DNA of 64,000 bases, from contig NZ_BMTL01000003.1 in assembly GCF_014649655.1 (NCBI RefSeq), positions 62,001 through 126,000 on the forward strand. Reading direction: 5' to 3'. Shown here piece by piece: positions 47,575-58,358 of this stretch. The DNA is from Streptomyces humidus (GTDB lineage Bacteria; Actinomycetota; Actinomycetes; Streptomycetales; Streptomycetaceae). Positions within the stretch are counted from its first letter, which is position 1, and the number at the start of each line of letters is the position of its first letter. The notes under the pieces are model-generated. The model worked only from the letters and a program-made list of their open reading frames with translations. It was not told the origin of the DNA and searched no databases. The position numbers and the translations under genes were made by a program.

Positions 47575-47958
47575 GAAGTGAAACCCTCCCGTGGACGCCG
47601 AACGCCCGTCTTCGCCTGCCCTGCTGTGCCGTTGTGTTGTCGCCGTGTCGCCGGTGTCGTGCCGCTCGTGCCGTGTCGCTGGTGGTGATTGTCGGTTGCC
47701 GTTGCCACTGGTGGGACGGTCAACCTGCCGCGAGGGTTGCACTCGCAAGCGGTTTGCCCTGTTTCTGTTCCTTTGTTCGACGCGCCCGGGGCGCGAGGCC
47801 CAGGCGACCCTACGACAACTTCTTTGCCACCGGCACCCGTTCGAGTGGCGTTTTCACCGGCCCGCCGTGCCTCGTCCACCGGGAACCGTGCCCCGCATAC
47901 TGGACGTCGTCGACCGTCGGGCCGCTCGGGTCCTCGACGTCCGCCCCCGGGAGCACCG
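47575..47958. other. Divergent promoter region of the transglycosylase and DUF4184 genes
   Basis: 384 bases without a credible gene. It is less GC-rich than its flanks at 47610-47780. A small hairpin (GCGAG ... CTCGC at 47732-47748, loop GGTTGCA) lies in the middle. Streptomyces peptidoglycan hydrolase genes are often preceded by c-di-AMP (ydaO) riboswitches; I looked for that motif on the minus strand and did not find it. Confidence 0.5.
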
Positions 47959-48891
47959 TTGCCGTTCACGCTGAGTCATGCCGCAGCCGTGCTGCCCGCC
48001 GTGCGCGCCGACGGATCCGGCCGGGGGCGGCTGGTGCCGGCCGCCCTCGTGGCCGGGTCGTTCGCTCCGGACATGACCTACTACGCGGCGAGCGTCCGGC
48101 CCGAGGCCATGGAGTTCGGGGACGTCACGCACTCCTTCGCCGGTGTGTTCACGGTCGACGTGGTGACCGCCTGGGCGCTGGTGGGACTCTGGCTGCTGGT
48201 GCGCGAGCCGCTGGTCGCGCTGCTGCCACGCGGCCGGCAGGGCCCGTTGGCCGCCCTGACGCGTTGTGGGGCGCCACGCGCGCGGGTGCGGCCCCCGCTC
48301 CTCCTGCGGTGGTACCTCTCCGCGGCGCTGGGCTCGCTGACGCACGTGGTGTGGGACGCGTTCACGCACCTCGACCGCTGGGGCATGCGTCTCTTCCCCG
48401 TCCTGGGCGAGCAGATCGCCGGCTCGCCGCTGTACTGGTATCTGCAGTACGGGGGTTCGGCCGTGGCCGCGGTCGTGATCGCGGTGTTCGTCGCCCACGC
48501 GCTGCGCCGGACGCCAGGCGGCGAACCGGAGGGGGTGGCGGTGCTCTCGGCAGGGGACCGGTGGCGGGCGGGCGCCCTGATCGGCGGATGTGCGCTGGTC
48601 GCCGCGGCGCGGCGGGCGACGCGGTGGTGGGAGTACTGGGGCGCGCGCGACGCGAAGCCGTGGGAGCTCGTACCGACGCTGTGCTTCGGTGCGGGCGCGG
48701 GGCTGGTGCTGGGCGTGCTGCTGTACGCCGTCGGCGTGCGGCTGTGGCGGCCGGCCGCCCGGAGCGGGTATGAGGAACGGCCGGACGCGGGGACGGCTGC
48801 GGGGACGGCGATGAGGACGACGACGGGTGCGCAGGCGGACGCGGGGGCGGGCGCGGTCAGTGTGCGACGGGGCCGTCCGGACGTGCGGTGA
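47959..48891 (+). CDS. DUF4184 family membrane protein
   Basis: Encodes 310 residues from TTG 47959, with GGGAGC upstream. The family signature PFTLSHAAAVLP stands at the very N-terminus, which fixes this start. Another conserved element is GSLTHVVWDAFTH (His/Asp pair near residue 130). Five to six membrane segments follow (about 40-70, 110-130, 165-190, 215-235, 250-272). The C-terminal 50 residues are hydrophilic and low-complexity and overlap the end of the convergent gene by 35 bases. The His/Asp-rich signature resembles metal-dependent membrane hydrolases, but function is not known. Confidence 0.88.
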   Translation: MPFTLSHAAAVLPAVRADGSGRGRLVPAALVAGSFAPDMTYYAASVRPEAMEFGDVTHSFAGVFTVDVVTAWALVGLWLLVREPLVALLPRGRQGPLAALTRCGAPRARVRPPLLLRWYLSAALGSLTHVVWDAFTHLDRWGMRLFPVLGEQIAGSPLYWYLQYGGSAVAAVVIAVFVAHALRRTPGGEPEGVAVLSAGDRWRAGALIGGCALVAAARRATRWWEYWGARDAKPWELVPTLCFGAGAGLVLGVLLYAVGVRLWRPAARSGYEERPDAGTAAGTAMRTTTGAQADAGAGAVSVRRGRPDVR

Positions 48892-49345
48892 GCGACTGCG
48901 CGGTCGCGACGCGCACCACCGGAACGCGGCGGATCCCGCGGGACCCGAGAAGCCGGCCCAGGACGCCCAGGACGCCCAGGACGCCGAGTGCTCCCAGGGC
49001 TCCCAGTGCTCCGAAGCCGAGCGTCGGCCGGCGGCGCACCGCCTCGGCCCACGGATGCCGGACGGCGCCCCGCGGCACGGTCCGCCGGACGAGCGGGAGC
49101 AGTCGCGCGGGGACGAGCCGGGCCGGGGCCGTGCGGCGCAGGCGCCCGGCGGTGCGCAGGACCCTCGCGGCTGTGCGCAGGCCCGTGGCGGGCGCTCTGG
49201 GGATCTGAGGGGTGGCGGCGCGGGGCGCGAGAGCGGGGCGTGGACGCCTCCAGGGCGCCGCGCCGGGTTCGGCCCGGGTGCCGGCGGCGGCCGTGGCGTG
49301 AACGCGTGCGTGGGCCTTGCGGCGGTGAAGCATGCGTATACCCAT
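48857..49345 (-). CDS. Hypothetical Arg/Ala-rich protein with Leu-Gly repeat segment
   Basis: Encodes 162 residues from ATG 49345 (MGIRMLHRRKAHARVHA). No named domain. Residues 1-115 are Arg/Ala/Pro-rich and basic. Around residues 118-137 is a Leu-Gly-rich helix (GALGALGALGVLGVLGVLG), encoded by 9-base tandem repeats (CCCAGGACG and variants, about 48956-49010), that could cross a membrane with GxxxG-type packing. The end overlaps the DUF4184 gene. Codon use is consistent with a gene, but the low-complexity composition leaves doubt. Confidence 0.55.
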   Translation of the reverse strand: MGIRMLHRRKAHARVHATAAAGTRAEPGAAPWRRPRPALAPRAATPQIPRAPATGLRTAARVLRTAGRLRRTAPARLVPARLLPLVRRTVPRGAVRHPWAEAVRRRPTLGFGALGALGALGVLGVLGVLGRLLGSRGIRRVPVVRVATAQSLTARPDGPVAH

Positions 49346-49627
49346 GGCCGCATCCTGGTGGGCGGCGACGGCCGGGGGCCTGTTCTCGGCGGCCACGCGG
49401 GTGAGGGCCCTTCGGGGGATGACCGGCGGTGACGGATGGAGCGGCGGGCCGCGCCCACCGCCCTCACCCGCAAGTACGGGCCGGGCTGCGGGCCGGGGTG
49501 GAGCGGACCGGGATGCGGTCGCCGCGGGCGGCGGCTGCGCCGGAGGGACGGGAAGGGGCAGGGATCCTGCCCGCGCGCGGACCGGACCCCTCACCTGTGC
49601 GAGACCCTCAGCCGAGATCCGGCTCGC
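49346..49627. other. Intergenic GC-rich gap upstream of the Leu-Gly protein and beyond polA
   Basis: No gene is supported. Open frames are Pro/Ala/Arg-rich on both strands. The 28-bp tandem repeat at the right edge is listed separately. Confidence 0.5.
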
Positions 49628-49683
49628 CCGTCCGCAACCGCCCCCGACAGCACAGCCGTCCGCAACCGCCCCGGACAGCACGG
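49628..49683. repeat. Two tandem copies of a 28-bp unit beside the polA stop
   Basis: 49628-49655 and 49656-49683 are 28-base direct repeats with two differences (both start CCGTCCGCAACCG). They end three bases from the polA stop codon at 49687-49689. Confidence 0.85.
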
Positions 49684-49686
49684 CCA

Positions 49687-52413
49687 CTAGTGCGCGGCCG
49701 ACTCCCAGTCCGCTCCGGCGCCCACCGAGACGTCCAGCGGGGCCCTGAGGTGGACGGCGCCGGCCATCTCGCGGCGGACCAGCTCCTCCACGGCCGCCCG
49801 CTCGCCGGGGGCGATCTCCAGGACGATTTCGTCGTGGACCTGGAGCAGCATGCGGGAGGTGAGGTCCGCCGCGCGCAGTGCGCCGTCCACCTTGAGCATG
49901 GCGATCTTGACGATGTCGGCGGCGGTGCCCTGGATCGGCGCGTTGAGAGCCATGCGCTCGGCCGCCTCACGGCGCTGGCGGTTGTCGCTGTTGAGGTCGG
50001 GCAGATAGCGGCGGCGGCCGAACAGCGTCGCCGTGTAGCCCGTCGCCCGTGCCTCGTCGACGGCGCGGCGCAGATAGTCCCGCACGCCGCCGAAGCGCTC
50101 GAAATAGGCGTCCATCAGGGCACGGGCCTCGCCCGCGTCGATGTTCAGCTGCTGGGACAGGCCGAACGCCGACAGCCCGTACGCCAGTCCGTAGGACATG
50201 GCCTTGATCTTGCGGCGCATCTCCGCGTCCACCGCGCCGGGCTCGACGCCGAACACCTGGGAGGCGGCCGTGGTGTGCAGGTCCTCGCCGGAGGTGAACG
50301 CCTCGATGAGGCCGGCGTCCTCCGAGAGGTGGGCCATGACGCGCAGTTCGATCTGGCTGTAGTCGGCCGTCATCAGCGATTCGAAGCCCTCGCCGACGAC
50401 GAAGCCGCGGCGGATGGCCCGGCCCTCGTCCGTGCGGACGGGGATGTTCTGCAGGTTGGGATCCGTGGAGGACAGCCGGCCGGTCGCGGCGACCGTCTGG
50501 TTGAAGGTGGTGTGGATGCGGCCGTCGGCGGCGATCGCCTTGATCAGGCCTTCGACGGTGACGCGCAGCTTCGCCTGCTCGCGGTGGCGGAGCATGACGA
50601 CCGGCAGCTCGTTCTCCGTCTGCCCCGCGAGCCAGGCCAGGGCGTCGGCGTCGGTGGTGTAGCCGGTCTTGGTCTTCTTCGTCTTCGGCAGGCCCAGCTC
50701 GCCGAAGAGGACTTCCTGGAGCTGCTTGGGCGAGCCCAGGTTGAACTCGTGCCCGGCCGCGGCGTGCGCCTCCTTCACGGCCTGCTGGACGGCGCCGGCG
50801 AACATCTGCTCCATGGCCTCCAGGTGGGCGCGGTCGGCCGCGATGCCATGGCGCTCCATGCGGGCCAGGAGGGTGGAGGTGGGCAGTTCCATGTCGCGCA
50901 GCAGGTCGGCCGCTCCGACCTCCTCCAGCCGGCCGCCGAAAGCCTCCCCGAGGTCGACGATCGTGCGGGCCTGCACCATGAGCGCCTCGGCTTCCGCGCC
51001 GTCGTCCGCGCCGAAGGCGAGCTGGCCGTCGGCCGTGGCGGCGGGGGCCAGCTCGCGGCCCAGGTACTCCAGGGACAGCGCGTCCAGGTCGAAGGAGCGA
51101 CGGCCGGGCTTGACCAGGTAGGCGGCGAGCGCGGTGTCCATGAGGATGCCGCCGACCGACCAGCCGTGCTCGGCGAAGACGCGCATGGCGCCCTTGGCGT
51201 CGTGCAGCACCTTGGGGCGTTCCCCGGCGGCGAGCCAGGCCGCCCACGCGCTGTCGTCGCTCTCGTCCAGCTCCGCCGGGTCGAACCAGGCGGCGGCTCC
51301 ACCGGCCGCGGCGAGCGCCACCTCGGCGACCGAGCCCGTGCCCAGCGCCCAGGTGTCGACGGTGGCCACACCCAGGGTCTGCGTGCCGTGCTCGGCGAGC
51401 CAGCCGGCCAGCTCGCCGGTGCCCAGCACCGTGCCGTCCAGCTCCACGCCGGCGGTGAGCACCGGGGTCGCCTCGGCCTCCTCGCCGCCGGGGTCGACGG
51501 CGAACAGCCGCTCGCGCAGCGAGGGGTTCCTGATCTCCAGGGTGTCCAGGACCATCGCGACGGCCGTGCGGTCGTAGGGGGCGCGCTCCAGTTCGGCCAC
51601 CGCCTTGGGCAGCTCGACGTCCCGGACCATCTCGGTGAGGCGACGGTTCAGCTTGACGGCCTCCAGGTGGTCCCGCAGGTTCTGCCCGGCCTTGCCCTTG
51701 ACCTCCTCGACGCGCTCGACGAGCTCCGCGAACGAACCGAACTGGTTGATCCACTTCGCGGCGGTCTTCTCGCCGACGCCCGGGATGCCGGGCAGGTTGT
51801 CGGACGGGTCGCCGCGCAGCGCCGCGAAGTCGGGATACTGCGCGGGCGTCAACGCGTACTTCTCGAAGACCTTCTCCGGGGTGAACCGCGTCAGCTCCGA
51901 GACGCCCTTCGTCGGATACAGGACCGTGGTGTGCTCGGACACCAGCTGGAAGGAGTCGCGGTCGCCGGTGACGATCAGGACCTCGAAGCCGGCGGCCTCG
52001 GCCTGGGTGGCGAGCGTGGCGATGACGTCGTCGGCCTCGAAGCCGTCCACCGCGAACCGCGAGACGTGCATCGCGTCGAGCAGCTCGCCGATCAGCTCGA
52101 CCTGCCCCTTGAACTCGTCGGGCGTCTTGGAGCGGTTGGCCTTGTACTCGGTGAACTCCTCCGAGCGCCACGTCTTGCGGGAGACGTCGAAGGCGACCGC
52201 GAAGTGCGTGGGCGACTCGTCACGCAACGTGTTGGCGAGCATCGACGCGAAACCGTAGATCGCGTTCGTCGGCTGACCCGTCGCGGTGGTGAAGTTCTCC
52301 GCGGGCAGCGCGAAGAACGCGCGGTACGCCAGCGAGTGCCCGTCCATGAGCATCAGGCGCGGGCGGTTTGCGCCGGTGGGGGTGTCGGTCTTCTTCGCTG
52401 CTGTCTCTGCCAC
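49687..52413 (-). CDS. polA: DNA polymerase I
   Basis: Encodes 908 residues from GTG 52413. The 5' nuclease domain (about 17-300) has LMLMDGHSLAYRAFFALP, AFDVSRKTWR, GFEADDVIATLA, IVTGDRDSFQLV and GIPGVGEKTAAKWI. The polymerase domain (about 520-905) has motif A DYSQIELRVMAHLSED, motif B RRKIKAMSYGLAYGLSAFG and motif C LLQVHDEIVLE. The middle region (about 340-480) corresponds to the 3'-5' exonuclease fold but the Asp/Glu metal residues are missing (VDTWALG in place of DxE), so proofreading is presumably absent, as in Taq and other actinobacterial enzymes. Damage-type promoter elements abut the start codon. Confidence 0.97.
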   Translation of the reverse strand: MAETAAKKTDTPTGANRPRLMLMDGHSLAYRAFFALPAENFTTATGQPTNAIYGFASMLANTLRDESPTHFAVAFDVSRKTWRSEEFTEYKANRSKTPDEFKGQVELIGELLDAMHVSRFAVDGFEADDVIATLATQAEAAGFEVLIVTGDRDSFQLVSEHTTVLYPTKGVSELTRFTPEKVFEKYALTPAQYPDFAALRGDPSDNLPGIPGVGEKTAAKWINQFGSFAELVERVEEVKGKAGQNLRDHLEAVKLNRRLTEMVRDVELPKAVAELERAPYDRTAVAMVLDTLEIRNPSLRERLFAVDPGGEEAEATPVLTAGVELDGTVLGTGELAGWLAEHGTQTLGVATVDTWALGTGSVAEVALAAAGGAAAWFDPAELDESDDSAWAAWLAAGERPKVLHDAKGAMRVFAEHGWSVGGILMDTALAAYLVKPGRRSFDLDALSLEYLGRELAPAATADGQLAFGADDGAEAEALMVQARTIVDLGEAFGGRLEEVGAADLLRDMELPTSTLLARMERHGIAADRAHLEAMEQMFAGAVQQAVKEAHAAAGHEFNLGSPKQLQEVLFGELGLPKTKKTKTGYTTDADALAWLAGQTENELPVVMLRHREQAKLRVTVEGLIKAIAADGRIHTTFNQTVAATGRLSSTDPNLQNIPVRTDEGRAIRRGFVVGEGFESLMTADYSQIELRVMAHLSEDAGLIEAFTSGEDLHTTAASQVFGVEPGAVDAEMRRKIKAMSYGLAYGLSAFGLSQQLNIDAGEARALMDAYFERFGGVRDYLRRAVDEARATGYTATLFGRRRYLPDLNSDNRQRREAAERMALNAPIQGTAADIVKIAMLKVDGALRAADLTSRMLLQVHDEIVLEIAPGERAAVEELVRREMAGAVHLRAPLDVSVGAGADWESAAH

Positions 52414-52420
52414 GCCCCCG

Positions 52421-52443
52421 ATCCTGCCACGCCCCACTGACAC
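52421..52443 (-). promoter_or_regulatory. DNA-damage (PafBC / RecA-NDp type) promoter of polA
   Basis: Minus strand GTGTCAGTG (52443-52435), eight bases, then CAGGAT (52426-52421), 7 bases before GTG 52413. It differs from TTGTCRGTG-N8-TAnnnT at the first base and at the first base of the -10. Position and spacing match the uvrB and ogt promoters exactly. Confidence 0.6.
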
Positions 52444-52805
52444 TCGACTCCGGCCGCCGCCACCGCCGGACCCGCGAAGGGACCCCCGGCCCCGTGCGCG
52501 CCCCGGCCCGAACCCCCGCCCCCGCCCCAGCCCCCGCACCCCCCGGCTCTCCGCCCCCGCCACAGCCCCGCACCCCCGGCTCCCCGGCTCCCCACGCCCC
52601 GCGCACGCCTCCCCCGGCCCCGCATCCCCCGCCCGTGGACCCCGCCCGCGTCCGTGAGCAGCACCACACGGGGTCGTTGTCGGGCCGCGTGGGACAATCC
52701 CCCCGGGCGGCGCGCCCGGGGGACGCGCGCCAAGCCCACCGGACGACACACAGGCACCAGGCACACGGGGCACGGGCCACACGGCAGGTCGAAGGAGAGC
52801 GCGCG
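52444..52805. other. C-rich low-complexity gap between polA and the oxidoreductase gene
   Basis: The segment 52470-52640 is strongly strand-biased: long runs of C broken by single G, A or T on the plus strand. No gene, hairpin or clear repeat unit is seen. The right end (52787-52805) holds GAAGGAGA, the ribosome-binding site of the next gene. Confidence 0.7.
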
Positions 52806-55097
<2,292 letters not shown>

Positions 55098-55146
55098 GCG
55101 TTTGCTCAGCGATGCCGGATGTGATCGACGAACGGAGCAGGACCCC

Positions 55147-55614
55147 ATGGGCGAGCAGCAGTACGTGAAGTTCCCGCAAGAGGTCATCGACGAGTACGCC
55201 GCCCTCGGCATCGACATCGCAGCCCTGTTCTCCGCCGGGCACCTCGGCACCCGCATGGGCGTGCAGATCGTCGAGGCCTCCGCGGACCGCGTCGTGGGCA
55301 CCATGCCCGTCGAAGGCAACACCCAGCCCTACGGACTGCTCCACGGCGGCGCCTCCGCGGTCCTCGCCGAGACCCTCGGCTCGGTCGGCTCGATGCTGCA
55401 CGGCGGCAGCACCAAGATCGCCGTCGGCGTCGACCTGAACTGCACCCACCACCGCGGCGCCCGCTCCGGCCTGGTGACCGGCGTCGCCACGCCCGTGCAC
55501 CGAGGACGCTCCACCGCCACGTACGAGATCGTGATCAGCGACGAGGAGGGCCGGCGCGTGTGCACCGCCCGGCTCACCTGCCTGCTGCGCGACGCCCCCG
55601 CCGCCCAGGGCTGA
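55147..55614 (+). CDS. PaaI-type hotdog-fold thioesterase
   Basis: Encodes 155 residues. The hotdog motif HGGASAVLAETLGSVGS (near residues 64-80) carries the catalytic Glu, preceded by NTQPYGLLHGG. VDLNCTHHRGARSGLVTG and GRSTATYEIVISDEEGRRVCTARLTCLL complete the fold. It hydrolyses acyl- or aryl-CoA thioesters, in cells as a tetramer. Its ATG follows GGAGCAGGA with spacing 4-8. It may be co-transcribed with the molybdopterin oxidoreductase, though the link is unclear. Confidence 0.92.
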   Translation: MGEQQYVKFPQEVIDEYAALGIDIAALFSAGHLGTRMGVQIVEASADRVVGTMPVEGNTQPYGLLHGGASAVLAETLGSVGSMLHGGSTKIAVGVDLNCTHHRGARSGLVTGVATPVHRGRSTATYEIVISDEEGRRVCTARLTCLLRDAPAAQG

Positions 55615-55679
55615 GGTTCAACACCGTTTGTGGCAGGCCCCGTTGCCCACCACCGCCCCGACGCCCTAGCGTCACGGGC

Positions 55680-56108
55680 ATGACGACGGCACGCGCCCCG
55701 GGGGTGAGAGCGACGGCACGACTGCTCGGACCGGCCCTGCTCGCGGCGGCCCTCGCGGGGGCGACGGCGACCGCCTGCGACCGGGCCCCCCGGCACACGG
55801 ACACCGCGCCCCCCACCGCCCCTGAGGCGGCCGCCTCCACCGCGGCCACCGCCCCCGAGGAGCTGTGCACCCAGATCATCGCCCGCTGGTCGCGCGCAAT
55901 GCTCGACAGCGACACCTACGGCGACTACCAGTCCATGGGGCTCTCCAACGGCCAGTACGACATCCTGCGAGCCGTCCTGGACGCAGCGCGCACCGCCAAG
56001 AGACAGCAAGGAGCGGCAGCCGCAGAGAAGCTGATCGACCGTGAGGCCCGCCAGGGCTGCGCCGACCGGTACCGCTCCGGCGACCCCGGCAAAGGCCCCT
56101 GGCGGTGA
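55680..56108 (+). CDS. Small exported protein, possible lipoprotein
   Basis: Encodes 142 residues. The basic N-terminus (MTTARAPGVRATAR) and a hydrophobic stretch end at AGATATAC near residue 33, a weak lipobox. A Pro/Thr/Ala-rich linker is followed by a helical domain (ELCTQIIARWSRAMLDSDTYGDYQSMG, then YDILRAVLDAARTAKRQ) with two Cys (about residues 63 and 126). No family is recognised. The next gene overlaps it by 4 bases (GTGA). Confidence 0.78.
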   Translation: MTTARAPGVRATARLLGPALLAAALAGATATACDRAPRHTDTAPPTAPEAAASTAATAPEELCTQIIARWSRAMLDSDTYGDYQSMGLSNGQYDILRAVLDAARTAKRQQGAAAAEKLIDREARQGCADRYRSGDPGKGPWR

Positions 56109-56734
56109 ACGCCATAGGCCCGGTCGAGCCCGGCGAAGGCACCCAGGACCATCCCCTCACCAACCCCGGGACCCCTGGGATTCTCGCCACCACCGCAGCC
56201 GCCCGGCCGCTCACCCGCCTCTACGCCGCCCATCGCCGCGCCGTACACACCCTCCTCGCCGCGGTCCTCCTCCTCGCCGGCGGCGGCTACCTGTACGCGA
56301 CCCGTCCGCCCGCCACCCCGCCCACGACCGCCGAACTGCCTTACCCCGCCCAGACGGTCGACGTCAGTTACCTCGGCGAGGTCAACGTGCCGCCCGGCAC
56401 CCGCCCGCGCACCTTCGCCTTCGAAGTGCTGCTCGGCGTCCAGTCCGGGCCCGCGGTCACCGTGACCAGGGTGACCCAGCCGTACGACGGCCTCTCGCTG
56501 ACCTCGGCCCCGCGGGCCCCGTTCCGGACCGAGTCGGGTGCGGCCCGCAAGATCGTGGTCACCATGCACGTGACGGAATGCGGAAAAGTTCCGAGGGACG
56601 CCGGGCTTCCTTTCATGGATGTAACTCTACGTAATGCGCGCGCAATACAGGTGCAGAGTTTCATCCTGGGTCCGCGCTATGCCCACGACCTCTCCCACGC
56701 CCTACAGGTCGCCTGCAGCAACGATTTCCCGTAA
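56105..56734 (+). CDS. Membrane-anchored hypothetical protein coupled to the upstream exported protein
   Basis: Encodes 209 residues from GTG 56105, which overlaps the upstream stop. One membrane helix lies at about 46-65 (HTLLAAVLLLAGGGYLYA), preceded by about 45 cytoplasmic residues. The rest is an external beta-rich domain (TVDVSYLGEVNVPPGTRPRTFAFEVLLG) with two Cys near the C-terminus (about 159 and 204) that could form a disulfide. The C-terminal part is less GC-rich than the rest. Function unknown. Coupling suggests that both gene products act at the same membrane site. Confidence 0.8.
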   Translation: MNAIGPVEPGEGTQDHPLTNPGTPGILATTAAARPLTRLYAAHRRAVHTLLAAVLLLAGGGYLYATRPPATPPTTAELPYPAQTVDVSYLGEVNVPPGTRPRTFAFEVLLGVQSGPAVTVTRVTQPYDGLSLTSAPRAPFRTESGAARKIVVTMHVTECGKVPRDAGLPFMDVTLRNARAIQVQSFILGPRYAHDLSHALQVACSNDFP

Positions 56735-57021
56735 TCACCAAAACACCTGAGACACCTGACCACCACCAGGGTCGTCCTGCACATTCTCACCATGCGGACA
56801 GGGCGAATCAGCCCGAATTCCACTGTTCCACCCACCAAGTACCGCTCTGCATTACCTCGTGTCATAACAAGAGCGTCACAGCCTTCGTCAGACCCTCCTC
56901 CACGTTCCCTCCACCCGCTTAGAGTCACGCCCAGTCACCGCGCTGCTGGAATACCCCTCCACCCCAGCGCTCGACTCGGCCTCTTCCAGCGGGGAGAGCC
57001 GCCCAGGGAAAGGACTGGAAC
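56735..57021 (+). promoter_or_regulatory. Promoter region of the liv operon
   Basis: 287 bases, relatively AT-rich for the genome, with no gene. Candidate -10 elements are CATAACAAG at 56863-56871 and TAGAGT at 56920-56925; neither has a clearly spaced TTGAC-type -35. Expression of the five downstream genes should start here. Confidence 0.5.
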
Positions 57022-58251
57022 GTGCGTCAACGTTCACTCATCGCCATTACCGCCGCGCTGTCCGCGGGAGCTCTCACCCTCACCGCCTGCGGTTCGCGTA
57101 ACAGCGACGACAAGGGTTCCGACTCCGGCGGCGGCACCACCGTCACCATCGGCGTCGACGCCCCGCTGACCGGTGACCTGTCCGCGCTGGGCCTCGGCAT
57201 CAAGAACTCCGTCGACCTCGCCGCCAAGACGGCCAACAAGCAGAAGCTCGTCGACGGCGTCACGTTCAAGATCCAGGCGCTCGACGACCAGGCGCAGCCC
57301 TCCTCGGGCCAGCAGAACGCCACCAAGCTCGTCGCCGACAAAACCGTCCTCGGCGTCGTCGGCCCGCTGAACTCCTCCGTCGCCGAGTCGATGCAGAAGG
57401 TCTTCGACGACGCCAAGCTGGTCGAGGTCTCCCCGGCCAACACCAACCCGGCACTCACCCAGGGCACCGACTGGGCGACCTCCAAGAAGCGCGTCTACAA
57501 GTCGTACTTCCGCACCGCCACCACGGACGCCATCCAGGGCCCCTTCGCCGCCCAGTACCTCATCAACGACGCCAAGAAGAAGAAGGTCTTCGTCATCGAC
57601 GACAAGAAGACCTACGGCGCCGGCCTGGCCGGAACCTTCACCGCGGAGTTCAAGAAGCTCGGCGGCGCGGTGGCGGGCACCGAGCACATCAACCCGGACA
57701 GCAAGGACTTCTCGGCCATCGCCACCAAGGTCAAGAACTCCGGCGCCGACGTCGTCTACTACGGCGGCGAATACCCGCAGGCCGGCCCCCTCAGCAAGCA
57801 GATCAAGGCCGCCGGCGCCAAGATCCCCGTCGTCGGCGGCGACGGCATCTACAGCGCCGACTTCATCAAGCTGGCCGGCGCCTCCGCCACCGGCGACCTC
57901 GCCACCTCGGTCGGCGCACCGGTCGAGCAGCTCCCCTCCGCCAAGGAGTTCGTGGCCAACTACAAGAACGGCGGCTACAAGGAGGCCTACGAGGCCTACG
58001 GCGGCTACTCCTACGACTCGGCCTGGGCGATCATCGAAGCCGTCAAGAAGGTCGTCGACGACAACGGCGGCAAGCTTCCCGACGACGCCCGCGCCAAGGT
58101 CACCGCCGCCATGCAGAACGTCTCCTTCGACGGCGTGACCGGCAAGGTTTCCTTCGACGAGTTCGGTGACGCCACCAACAAGCAGCTCACCGTGTACGCC
58201 GTCGAGAACGGCACCTGGAAGCCGGTCAAGTCCGGCACCTACTCCGGCTGA
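57022..58251 (+). CDS. livK: Branched-chain amino-acid ABC transporter substrate-binding lipoprotein
   Basis: Encodes 409 residues. A lipoprotein signal (RQRSLIAITAALSAGALTL) ends at the lipobox LTAC (Cys 23). The periplasmic-binding fold I core shows TIGVDAPLTGDLSALG, VVGPLNSSVAESMQKVFDD, NTNPALTQG, VFVIDDKKTYGAGLAG and DVVYYGGEYPQAGPL. It binds Leu/Ile/Val or related ligands outside the membrane and delivers them to LivHMGF. The GTG start has AAAGGA upstream. It is the first gene of a five-gene operon with the conserved order K-H-M-G-F. Confidence 0.96.
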   Translation: MRQRSLIAITAALSAGALTLTACGSRNSDDKGSDSGGGTTVTIGVDAPLTGDLSALGLGIKNSVDLAAKTANKQKLVDGVTFKIQALDDQAQPSSGQQNATKLVADKTVLGVVGPLNSSVAESMQKVFDDAKLVEVSPANTNPALTQGTDWATSKKRVYKSYFRTATTDAIQGPFAAQYLINDAKKKKVFVIDDKKTYGAGLAGTFTAEFKKLGGAVAGTEHINPDSKDFSAIATKVKNSGADVVYYGGEYPQAGPLSKQIKAAGAKIPVVGGDGIYSADFIKLAGASATGDLATSVGAPVEQLPSAKEFVANYKNGGYKEAYEAYGGYSYDSAWAIIEAVKKVVDDNGGKLPDDARAKVTAAMQNVSFDGVTGKVSFDEFGDATNKQLTVYAVENGTWKPVKSGTYSG

Positions 58252-58358
58252 CCCACCCGCGTCACGAGCCGCGCGGGGCGCTGTTCCACTGGCGCCCCGC
58301 GCGGACCCACATCCGGACACATCCGTCGAAATCATCCGAACGTCTCGGAGGACATGCG

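Noticed and set aside
47575..47958. Possible c-di-AMP (ydaO) riboswitch before the lytic transglycosylase gene
   Set aside because: Peptidoglycan hydrolase genes in Streptomyces often have one, but the conserved ydaO elements are not found on the minus strand here.
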